The notes under the pieces were generated by a model. The model did no database searches. It saw nothing but the letters and a program-made list of their open reading frames with translations, and had not been told where the DNA came from. Both the position numbers and the translations under genes were made by a program. A stretch of DNA of 64,000 nt, from positions 1-64,000 of the forward strand of contig DASVTZ010000147.1 in the NCBI GenBank assembly GCA_036387335.1, in the 5' to 3' direction. This DNA comes from Longimicrobium sp. (GTDB lineage: Bacteria; Gemmatimonadota; Gemmatimonadetes; Longimicrobiales; Longimicrobiaceae). Below are positions 16,888-23,705 of the stretch, piece by piece (position 1 is the first letter of the stretch; each line of letters opens with the position of its first letter).

Positions 16888-18140
16888 AGTTCTTCTTCCC
16901 GGACAGCCATGACTCCGTGGATCCCAGCTTCGATTTCGAACTGGAGACCCGGGCCGAGTTCCGCATCCGCCAGCGCGATGACCAGTACGCGCATGAGGTG
17001 TTCGCCGACCCGCCCTTCGACGGCGTCCTGGTCTCCAAGGCCATAGTGGACGGCTCCGGGAGCGGCAGCGGAAAGTACTCGCTCGCCCAGCGTCACCGAC
17101 TGTTCCGCCTCGGTGTGCGGGGGTTCCTGCGCTTGGACGAGCGCCTGGGTGGACGCCGCCTCTCGACGTTGGGAGACTGCGGAGCCTTCTCATACGTGCG
17201 AGAGGAGCAGCCGCCATTCACGATCGACGAGGTCTTACAGTTCTACACCCTGTGCGGGTTCGACCAGGGGATCTCGGTGGATCACGTGATCCTGGACTAC
17301 TTCCCGCTGGGAGAACGCCTCGACGATGCACGGATGCGGCAAAGCATCACCCTGGCGTTGGGGGACGACTTTCTCCGCACCCACAGGTCGCAGGGATGCG
17401 GCTTCGAGCCGCTGGGAGTAGCGCAGGGGTGGAGCCCGGCATCGTACGCGGACGCGGTCGACAAGCTCCAGCGGATGGGGTATGATGCCATCGCGCTGGG
17501 CGGGATGGTGCCGCTACGCACTCCGGACATCCTGGCGTGCCTGGAAGCTGTCTCCACCGTGCGCCATCGCGGTACGCGCCTGCATCTGCTGGGGGTCACG
17601 CGCTGTGATCACGTACTGGAGTTCCAGGGCTACGGGGTCACCAGCTTCGACAGCACCATGCCGCTGCTGCAGGCGTTCAAGGATGCCCGCGACAACTACC
17701 ACACCATGGCGCGCAGCTACGTCGCGCTTCGGGTGCCGCAGGTGCAGGGCAACCCCCGGCTCCAGCGCCGCATTGCGGCCGGGCAGGTGAATCAGGAGCA
17801 GGCCCGGGCGCTCGAGCAGGCATCGCTCCGCGCCCTTCGCGACTATGACGTCGGCCACGCGGAGATCGACGATGCGCTCGAGCCGCTGCTGGCATACGAG
17901 CGCATCCACGACGAGAAGGCGGACCGGAGGCGCGCCTACCGCGAGACGTTGGAAGCGCGGCCCTGGAAGGAGTGCCCTTGCGAGATATGCCGGGCACTGG
18001 GTATTCACGTGATCATCTTCCGCGGGGCGGAGCGCAACCGGCGCCGCGGGTTCCACAACTTGACTGTGCTGTACGAACGGCTCCACCAGGAGCTTGCGGG
18101 GACGAGGACGCGGCGGCCGGCTCTGGCCGTCGTACGATGA
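16884..18140 (+). CDS. dpdA: DpdA, DNA-guanine transglycosylase (TGT-like)
   Basis: A 418-residue member of the tRNA-guanine transglycosylase superfamily that swaps guanine in DNA for preQ0. The general-acid motif is DCGAFSY (D98), equivalent to DSGGFQ in Tgt. The nucleophile is probably D256 in GVTSFDSTMP, equivalent to the FDCVLPTR motif. The zinc site is CxCxxC...H (C364, C366, C369, H391), complete. GGMVPLRTPDI (206-216) forms the substrate pocket. ATG 16884 overlaps the preceding stop (ATGA). Absence of tRNA-specific C-terminal domains and the que/dpdB linkage favour DpdA over archaeal-type TgtA. Catalytic residues look intact. Confidence 0.93.
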   Translation: MKFFFPDSHDSVDPSFDFELETRAEFRIRQRDDQYAHEVFADPPFDGVLVSKAIVDGSGSGSGKYSLAQRHRLFRLGVRGFLRLDERLGGRRLSTLGDCGAFSYVREEQPPFTIDEVLQFYTLCGFDQGISVDHVILDYFPLGERLDDARMRQSITLALGDDFLRTHRSQGCGFEPLGVAQGWSPASYADAVDKLQRMGYDAIALGGMVPLRTPDILACLEAVSTVRHRGTRLHLLGVTRCDHVLEFQGYGVTSFDSTMPLLQAFKDARDNYHTMARSYVALRVPQVQGNPRLQRRIAAGQVNQEQARALEQASLRALRDYDVGHAEIDDALEPLLAYERIHDEKADRRRAYRETLEARPWKECPCEICRALGIHVIIFRGAERNRRRGFHNLTVLYERLHQELAGTRTRRPALAVVR

Positions 18141-19312
18141 ACGGGCCACACTCGGAGAGGCCGATGCGAGAGGTCGCCATGCTGCGGCTCCCGGCGCTGG
18201 AGATTCGCCAGGGGCCGGAGCGGGTGCTGTACAGCTTCGCCGTGGACGGGAAGCTGCTCCCCAGCTTTACCACGATCTCTCGCGTCCACCGCGACGAGGG
18301 GGAGGAGATCCGCGGTTACCAGCGACCGGAGGTCATCTCGCATGTCGCTGAGATCCGAGGGTACCTGGAATCGGAGCGCCCCCTGATCCCTAACTCTGTG
18401 GTAGTCGCCTTCGACCGCCGCGTCCGCTTCGAGCCGGTGGACATCCCGTCGGCCGCATCCGGCGACAGCCGCTTCGGCTTCTTGTTTATCCCAGTAGACC
18501 CGACGCTTCCCGACGAGACGAAGCCAGGGTGGGTGGTGGACGGGCAGCAGCGTTGCGCCGCCATCCGCGAGGCGCGCGTGGATCGCTTCCCTATCAGCGT
18601 CACCGCCTTTATCACCGACGACCAGCAAGAGCAGGTGGAGCAGTTCATACTGGTGAACGCCACCAAGCCGCTTCCCAAGGGGCTGATCTACGAGCTCCTC
18701 CCCGGAACGGAGTCGCGTCTCCCGGGCGCGCTCCAGCGCCGGCGCTTTCCCGCGCTTCTGTTGGAGCGGCTGAACCGGGACCACAACTCGCCATTCCGCG
18801 GGATGATCCAGACGCCCACCAACCCCGAGGGTGTCGTCAAGGACAACTCCATCCTGCGGATGCTGGAAAACAGCCTTCACGAAGGCGCCCTCCACCGGTT
18901 CCGCGACCCCCACACCGGCCGCGGGGACATCGACGAAATGCTGGCCGTCCTCAAGGCGTTCTGGAGCGCCGCGGCCGAGGTGTTCCAGAAGGCGTGGGGT
19001 CAGAAGCCGCGCCACTCCCGGCTGATGCACGGTGTGGGAATCGTGGCGATGGGCTTTGTGATGGACGCTATCGCCGATCGTTACCTAGATGCCGGCCCAG
19101 CGGAGGCCGCCGCCTTCCGCGCCGACCTGACCCCCCTCGCCGAGGTGTGCCGCTGGACCTCGGGGCACTGGGATTTCCCGGACACCCCGCGTAAGTGGAA
19201 CGATCTGCAGAACACCTCAAAGGACATTGTCCTCCTCGCCGATTACTTGCTGGAGCAGTATCGCCAGCGGGTCTGGACTCCACAGCGGCTGCAGCGAGCA
19301 GGCGTAGGGTGA
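18137..19312 (+). CDS. dpdB: DpdB-like DGQHR-domain protein (ParB/DndB fold)
   Basis: A 391-residue protein with the DGQHR/DndB-type domain. The diagnostic motif appears as DGQQR at residues 135-139 (GWVVDGQQRCAAIREA), followed by ITDDQQEQVEQFILVNATKPL (an 'F..VN..K' motif typical of DndB). In Salmonella, dpdA plus dpdB suffice for preQ0 insertion into DNA (published); DpdB is thought to act with nucleotide or DNA. ATG 18137 overlaps the dpdA stop (ATGA), completing an unbroken chain of overlaps from queC onwards. The C-terminal helical region (250-391) is less recognisable. No dpdD-K restriction genes follow. Confidence 0.88.
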   Translation: MNGPHSERPMREVAMLRLPALEIRQGPERVLYSFAVDGKLLPSFTTISRVHRDEGEEIRGYQRPEVISHVAEIRGYLESERPLIPNSVVVAFDRRVRFEPVDIPSAASGDSRFGFLFIPVDPTLPDETKPGWVVDGQQRCAAIREARVDRFPISVTAFITDDQQEQVEQFILVNATKPLPKGLIYELLPGTESRLPGALQRRRFPALLLERLNRDHNSPFRGMIQTPTNPEGVVKDNSILRMLENSLHEGALHRFRDPHTGRGDIDEMLAVLKAFWSAAAEVFQKAWGQKPRHSRLMHGVGIVAMGFVMDAIADRYLDAGPAEAAAFRADLTPLAEVCRWTSGHWDFPDTPRKWNDLQNTSKDIVLLADYLLEQYRQRVWTPQRLQRAGVG

Positions 19313-19399
19313 GGCCCGTACTCCATCAGCGCGAGTAATCCATTGGAACGTTGATCTGAGAGCCAGCAGTGCTATCTAGAATTCAGGGTACCAAACACA

Positions 19400-19431
19400 A
19401 CAGCGGTGCCCATGTTTACGGGCGCCGCTGT
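19400..19431. terminator. hairpin between convergent genes
   Basis: A 12-bp stem (acagcggtgccc / gggcgccgctgt, with one G-T pair) and an 8-base loop. It lies between the dpdB stop and the convergent small membrane gene. On the minus strand it is followed by TTGTGTTT, so it more likely ends the minus-strand transcript, though it may act both ways. Confidence 0.5.
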
Positions 19432-19461
19432 GACGTGGAGGGGCCGGGTAGCCGGAGTAAT

Positions 19462-19872
19462 TCACTGACGCGGCATGTGCCCGCCAGACCTCGCGCGCCT
19501 GTACCGGGCGCGGAAAATGTGTGCCCAGTATCCGAAGATGGTGGTCGGGATGAGCAGCATGGCGCCGACGACCAGATGGACGACGATTCCCCTGCTGTCC
19601 AATCCGTCCTTCTGGAGCGCTGCCGCCACCACCAAACTGAGCAGGCTACCCGCGAACAGCATCGCGCACCCGAGCATCACTGCGAAGTCAACGTTGTATT
19701 CGTCTAGGCGTTCACTGTTGCTGGCGTTCACCAGACGCACCTCCAGTTCCTCAGGCGCCGGCAACCGAACAGGGGCGGAGAGCGGATGGGCGGCGGGCGC
19801 GCCCGGGGCGGGTTCTCTCGGCGCTTCGGTGCCACCTTCCTGCGAGATGCCCGCGTCGTCTTCCAGCGCCAT
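19462..19872 (-). CDS. small two-helix membrane protein
   Basis: A 136-residue protein with two predicted membrane helices: VDFAVMLGCAMLFAGSLLSLVVAAAL (about 62-85) and GIVVHLVVGAMLLIPTTIFGYWA (about 95-117). The N-terminal 45 residues are Pro/Ala/Glu-rich and cytosolic-looking; the C-terminus is basic (RARYRRARSGGHMPRQ). No known domain. It converges on the que/dpd operon. Coupling to the modification system is unknown; small membrane proteins often appear in defence islands as possible effectors, but nothing here proves that. The 155-base gap to the DndB-like gene holds no other gene. Confidence 0.7.
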   Translation of the reverse strand: MALEDDAGISQEGGTEAPREPAPGAPAAHPLSAPVRLPAPEELEVRLVNASNSERLDEYNVDFAVMLGCAMLFAGSLLSLVVAAALQKDGLDSRGIVVHLVVGAMLLIPTTIFGYWAHIFRARYRRARSGGHMPRQ

Positions 19873-20027
19873 CGGACCTACTCCTGCATCTGTTGATTTT
19901 GAGGTGCGAGGGTTGCCCCACGCGCGTACACCGCCTCGTCAGCCGCCTCCACGCGGAACTCCTCCTCCCCTCACTGCTCCTATTCAAGCCCGTCGCGCCT
20001 CGGGGCGAGAGCGCGAGGAGAGCGGGA

Positions 20028-21485
20028 TTAGACGTCCTGCGCCTCGCTGGTTGCGACGCTGACCGGGAGCCCCATGTGGGCACAGAGCGTCGTATATGTC
20101 TTCGTCACGGAGTCGGATACATTGTTGAACACCCAGCGCCCTTCGCCGGCCGGCTTCATCAGCGCACCCGTCCAAGCAGGGTCATAGCCATCAGGCCCCT
20201 CTCCGTTCCGGGCGACATAGCTCACCGTGCCCGGGGCGAGCGCATCTAGCCGCTCGAGATCGGTCGCATCGACGCTCCATTCCGCATCCTGACCCATCCT
20301 GTAACCCAGCTTCCCGAGTGCCTGCAGGAAGACGGCGGTGAAAGCCACGTTCTGCTCGTCTCTTCGGTCCCGAAGGTAGGCGACGCGCTCGCCCACCGAC
20401 TGCTCCGTCGAGGGAATCCAATAGGAACCGAAGATGTCGGAAACGTAGGTCCAGAAGGCGCGCACGAAGTCCTCACGAGTGCGCATGATGTCTAGGTCGC
20501 GCTCAGCTTCTTTGATGGGTTGCGTGTGGTTCACCGCCGAACGGCTGAACGCCTGCACCAGGGTGGAGAGCGTGAAAAGTTTGGAACTGGTGCTGCCCAG
20601 CGACTTCGAATCCTCCTCGATATGGTCCTGGCTCATCCACGCGAACTGCGGCTCCATGCGCATCTGCTGAAGGAGGAGAATCACGGGGCTAAAGTGCTCA
20701 AACTTCAGCATGTCCTCCTGCGCCGCACGGCTGTTCAGGGCGTTCCCTTCGATGTACAACCGGCGTTCGGCCTCCACCGGAATCCCGGCAACAGCACCAT
20801 CCTCCGCGATATCCGCCGCGTACACCACGAACGGCATCATCGTCTTGGAGAGAAACGTCCTGATCCGGGCCATCACCGCTTCGAGATCCGTGACGACTTG
20901 GCGCTCTCGCCGGGCATCGTCTCCGCGCTTCTCCGTCTTCCGCAACGCTTTGCGTGCACGATCGAGGTCAAGTGCGACCTTCCGCTCAAGAGAAAGAAAT
21001 CCGACGCAGCGGCCCTGGCCATCCGCGATGTGCAGGGCTTCCTCGCCAAGATCAGCGCTGATTTCAAGGATTCCAGCATAACCGTAAGGGCCGAGAGCAT
21101 CGCGGAACTTTCCCACGCTGTAGCTGTCGGCTGATGCCGGACCGGGGGTGAACCGGACGAAGCGTGCCCGGCTAAACCCTTCTGGAATGGCCAACTGAAC
21201 GGCCCCCAGAAAACCTTCTACAGCGCTCTGCTTCTCTGTGTTGTCCATCACACGGTGGTAAAACTTCACGATTTCCATCATGCGTGGGGAAGTGTGAACG
21301 CGATCGCCTTCGATCAGTTCTCGCGTGGATTGGCCCTTGGACGCCCCCTTGGCGAGCGAGCGCTGTGCCTCGGGATTCACCGCAAGCGTGCCGTTCCGCA
21401 GGTAAGTCACGACGTCAGCGGCACGCATCTGTCCCGTAAGCACGACTTTCCCTGCCTGCTTCCCCACTATCACCGCTACATTCAT
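20028..21485 (-). CDS. DndB-like DGQHR-domain protein
   Basis: A 485-residue protein of the DndB/DGQHR superfamily. The motif appears as DGQGR (about residues 155-159, IADGQGRCVGF). The following region VVYAADIAEDGAVAGIPVEAERRLYIEGNALNSRAAQEDMLKFE and NALNSR matches the DndB 'F/Y..N' block. DndB represses dnd sulfur-modification genes; DGQHR proteins also act in 7-deazaguanine modification. Start: ATG 21485 is preceded by GGAGGG and lies downstream of a near-consensus promoter (21565-21593), whereas the longer ATG at 21593 would sit inside the promoter. No dnd genes are near, so it may be a sensor or a second modification factor. Confidence 0.85.
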   Translation of the reverse strand: MNVAVIVGKQAGKVVLTGQMRAADVVTYLRNGTLAVNPEAQRSLAKGASKGQSTRELIEGDRVHTSPRMMEIVKFYHRVMDNTEKQSAVEGFLGAVQLAIPEGFSRARFVRFTPGPASADSYSVGKFRDALGPYGYAGILEISADLGEEALHIADGQGRCVGFLSLERKVALDLDRARKALRKTEKRGDDARRERQVVTDLEAVMARIRTFLSKTMMPFVVYAADIAEDGAVAGIPVEAERRLYIEGNALNSRAAQEDMLKFEHFSPVILLLQQMRMEPQFAWMSQDHIEEDSKSLGSTSSKLFTLSTLVQAFSRSAVNHTQPIKEAERDLDIMRTREDFVRAFWTYVSDIFGSYWIPSTEQSVGERVAYLRDRRDEQNVAFTAVFLQALGKLGYRMGQDAEWSVDATDLERLDALAPGTVSYVARNGEGPDGYDPAWTGALMKPAGEGRWVFNNVSDSVTKTYTTLCAHMGLPVSVATSEAQDV

Positions 21486-21564
21486 GGCTCCCTCCATGGC
21501 GAGAAACGTTTGATTCGGCCGCGTCGCGTACCGCGTTATCGCCCGTTGGCCGATTACGAACGGT

Positions 21565-21593
21565 ATTGTACGTGTCGTCTGCGGATTCGTCAA
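21565..21593 (-). promoter_or_regulatory. sigma70-type promoter of the DndB-like gene
   Basis: Reading the minus strand: TTGACG (21593-21588), 17 bases, TACAAT (21570-21565). The spacing and -35 box are near ideal. The 5' untranslated region to ATG 21485 would be about 70 bases. Two related TTACGAA[C/T]GG boxes lie just upstream and downstream and may be operator half-sites. The surrounding 21486-21735 stretch is notably AT-richer than the genes. Confidence 0.75.
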
Positions 21594-21743
21594 CCCTGTA
21601 AACTGCCATTCGTAAGATTAAGATAACACGTCTTCGGGCTATGATCGGTTTCTGAGCGTGCCCTGGGCCCACTTTTCCTGAAGCCGCATGGTCCTTGGAG
21701 ACGCGATGCCGTGGTCGCGGCAGGACAAGAGAACGCAAAAAGC

Positions 21744-21766
21744 CCCGCAACGGAAGCCGTTGCGGG
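21744..21766 (-). terminator. intrinsic terminator of the original tRNA-Pro transcript
   Basis: A 10-bp perfect stem (cccgcaacgg / ccgttgcggg) with a 3-base loop; on the minus strand it is followed by GCTTTTTGCG. It lies 17 bases past the tRNA-Pro 3' fragment at 21783, as expected for the terminator of the ancestral tRNA gene left outside the element after integration. Confidence 0.8.
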
Positions 21767-21782
21767 ACCCCCTTGTCTTCTA

Positions 21783-21827
21783 TAGTCGGGACGGCCGGAT
21801 TTGAACCGGCGACCCCCTGAACCCCAT
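21783..21827 (-). repeat. attL: 45-bp tRNA-Pro 3' duplicate (element left end)
   Basis: 45 bases identical to 61941-61985. They carry the last 42 bases of tRNA-Pro (anticodon loop to discriminator) plus three flanking bases. Identity stops abruptly at 21828. This is the displaced 3' half of the original tRNA; the element carries the restoring copy at its other end. Confidence 0.93.
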
Positions 21828-21932
21828 CTAAGTCAACTCATCATCGAGAATGCGCAAGATGGCGGAATTACTAGCTTTTTCGATGGACCCTGCTGCATCC
21901 GAAACACCTTTTGATGCGGTTTGCGGGGGTAG

Positions 21933-21954
21933 AAACATACACAAAAACATACAC
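21933..21954. repeat. left arm-type integrase site (tandem AACATACAC)
   Basis: A 22-base sequence, identical to one at 61857-61878, that contains AACATACAC twice, 12-13 bases apart. It lies 106 bases inside the left 45-bp repeat. Paired short direct repeats just inside both ends are typical arm-binding sites for lambda-type tyrosine integrases. It reads AT-rich in an otherwise GC-rich region. Confidence 0.75.
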
Positions 21955-22018
21955 GGTCCGATCACCGATGGCTGCCTGTTCGGGAGCGTTCACGGATGGT
22001 TTGGTAAAAAGGGGTCTC

Positions 22019-22029
22019 GGGGGGGGGGG
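22019..22029 (+). repeat. G11 homopolymer tract
   Basis: An uninterrupted run of 11 G bases just upstream of the DGQHR relic. Such runs slip readily and can also be an assembly weak point. No gene is clearly controlled by it. Confidence 0.6.
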
Positions 22030-22074
22030 AGGGGTTCCGCTTGCGCATGCTCGCGAGTTCCTGGTCGGCGCCGA

Positions 22075-22587
22075 TTCAATTCGGCCCATAGCGCCGACTT
22101 TCGGCGCTACATCAAGAAGCCCGGCAGCACGACGATCCCTCTTGCTTTCAATCTTCGTCCTTCCTCAGAGTCCGAGAACTCGCCATGGCAGATCTCACAA
22201 GCGCCTGGTGGGTCCGCCGTCCTCGTCATCCGCACGGATTGTGGAAAGCCGCTGTCTCAGGTCGACTGCCAGCACCGGCTGGGCAAGATCGCTGATCTGG
22301 ACGTAATGCTTCCATTCATGACGTTCGTGGGGCTCAGTGAGCGCGAGGAACTTGAAATCTTCAGTGTGATCAACAGCAAGGCGAAGGGACTCAGCGGGAG
22401 TCTCCTCGACTACCACGCGAGTCGGCTCTCTAACGACGTGCGGGTCGAGGACGCGGGACTCGACGACGATGAGGTCCTTCCGCGGGATGCGGACGACCAA
22501 GCGCCGACCCCGCGTCAGAGCAGTCTTGCACGGGGCAGCATCGCCCGCCGTGCCGCGACTCACGTGGCCGTTGGAGTCGTCGCATGA
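22075..22587 (+). pseudogene. 5'-truncated DGQHR-domain (DndB-like) gene
   Basis: The readable part starts near 22075 without a credible start codon. It contains ADFRRYIKKPGSTTIPLAFNLRPS and then KPLSQVDCQHRLGKIADLD, where the family DGQHR motif has changed to DCQHR. The following segment (MTFVGLSEREELEIFSVINSKAKGLSGSLLDYHASRL) is the well-conserved end of the domain. The rest is shorter than usual and low-complexity, so an internal deletion is likely. The stop overlaps the next ATG (22584, ATGA), meaning the original operon with the HSP90-type ATPase gene is still visible. It is probably non-functional. Confidence 0.75.
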
Positions 22588-23030
22588 GCGCCCACGTCAT
22601 GGTCCCGCTCAGCGGGCGAGCTCAGAAAGGCGCGGCGCCCGGTCCGCTCCGACCCGTGGACGCAGAGAGCCTGGTCGTCGGCAAGGACATCGTCGAGCTT
22701 CTTAGCACCGCGATGTACGTCGATCCGCTCTCCGTCTACCGAGAGTACGTCCAGAACTCGGCCGACTCCATCGACGCGGCCGTGCGAAGGGGGGTGCTCC
22801 AGGAAGGGGAAGGGCGCATCGAGATCCTCCTCGACCCGGTGGAGCGCAGTGCGAGAGTTCGTGACAACGGTCTGGGTGTGCCGGCGCGGGCGGCAATGTG
22901 GGCGAGGCAGGCTGACGTCACGCTGCTGCAGCCGGGAGCTTCCCGCCAGATATGCGCGAAGGGACGCTCCCGAACGTTCGCCAAGGGACAGGGAGGAGCA
23001 CGCACGGGAACACGGTCCCGTTCTCGGTGA
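22584..23030 (+). pseudogene. 3'-truncated HSP90-type ATPase (GHKL) gene
   Basis: ATG 22584 overlaps the DGQHR relic. Residues about 30-98 are the start of a GHKL/HSP90-type ATPase: KDIVELLSTAMYVDPLSVYREYVQNSADSIDAAV (N-box region, with the E-x-x-x-N arrangement) and then LLDPVERSARVRDNGLGVPA (D-x-G-x-G motif). Homology stops near 22881; the rest to 23030 is out-of-family sequence that reads through an opposite-strand relic. Intact relatives are about 600-800 residues, so most of the protein is lost. Confidence 0.75.
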
Positions 23031-23272
23031 TGCACCCCTGCCCGATCCCCGCCTGGCACCCGGTGAACGCGGGCTGCGCCGCAATCTCCGCGTCCACGAG
23101 GACCTGCTGCGCAGGTGACCCACGATGTCCAGCCGGCCGCGGTACTCCAACACCCGCAGCGCCGCTTCCTCAGCGGAGAGCTCGGCGCGCGATGATCTTG
23201 CCTCTCCGAGTCCCGCACCGTCGTCGACATGGTTGCCTAGTGCACGTCCGGACCCACATACTTGGTCGGGCA
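22885..23272 (-). pseudogene. radical-SAM/SPASM protein fragment, frameshifted
   Basis: The minus strand reads CQAGIGQGCITENGTVFPCVLLP in one frame and then ANVRERPFAHIWREAPG in the next. That is the C-terminal SPASM auxiliary-cluster domain of a peptide-modifying radical-SAM enzyme (Cys-x-AGIG...G-V-x-PC and the FAHIWR helix). At least one frameshift lies near 22985, and the upstream part (AEEAALRVLEYRGRLDIVGHL) is only partly readable. The catalytic CX3CX2C domain is missing. It converges with and abuts the HSP90-type fragment, showing that two unrelated broken genes were joined here. Confidence 0.55.
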
Positions 23273-23705
23273 TCTCATGAGGGCGGCTCCTTGCTGCGGT
23301 TCACGCCTGTTCGCGACCGCTGATTGATTCGCAGCAGGGGTGTGCTCTCTATAATGGTTAGGACGCAGTGCTCAACATGGTTGCGAAGCAGTGACTTCAC
23401 CAGCGTCGCGTCGACGCGCGGTGCCTCAGACGTCCAGCTCCGTGTCGGCGCGCTCGAAAAACCGGGTCCCGGTCCTCCCTGCAGAGAGGGTGCTAGTCTA
23501 ATGCAACCGGCTGCGTCCAGAATCGCCGGGTGTGCAAATGGAGAGTAGCAAGGCCGAACCGCCGTACAGAGGTCCGCTACCGGTAAAAAAACGGTATGCC
23601 TATTGGGAGGCAGGCTGAGTAGGGACAGCCTTGTAGAGGAGGATCACACGGTATTCGGCCGGTGAATCTTGTTCTTCGAATCGATGCGATTTTTCTGCTG
23701 CTCCG
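23273..23705. other. 433-bp intergenic region without a supported gene
   Basis: The stretch holds a TATAAT at about 23349 with no well-spaced -35 box, and short open frames of non-protein-like composition. The last 140 bases (AT-richer, ending ...gatttttctgctgctccg) are the probable promoter/leader region of the three-gene set that begins at 23706. I see no tRNA or riboswitch fold. Confidence 0.4.

Noticed and set aside
21486-21593. Longer start (ATG 21593) of the DndB-like protein
   Set aside because: It would lie in the -35 box of a near-consensus promoter, while ATG 21485 has GGAGGG in front.
21930-21960. CRISPR-like repeat from the AACATACAC boxes
   Set aside because: Only two boxes at each end, no spacers, and no cas genes; they fit integrase arm sites.
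23324-23548. 74-aa plus-strand frame with a TATAAT nearby
   Set aside because: Composition is not protein-like, there is no ribosome site, and no usable -35 spacing.
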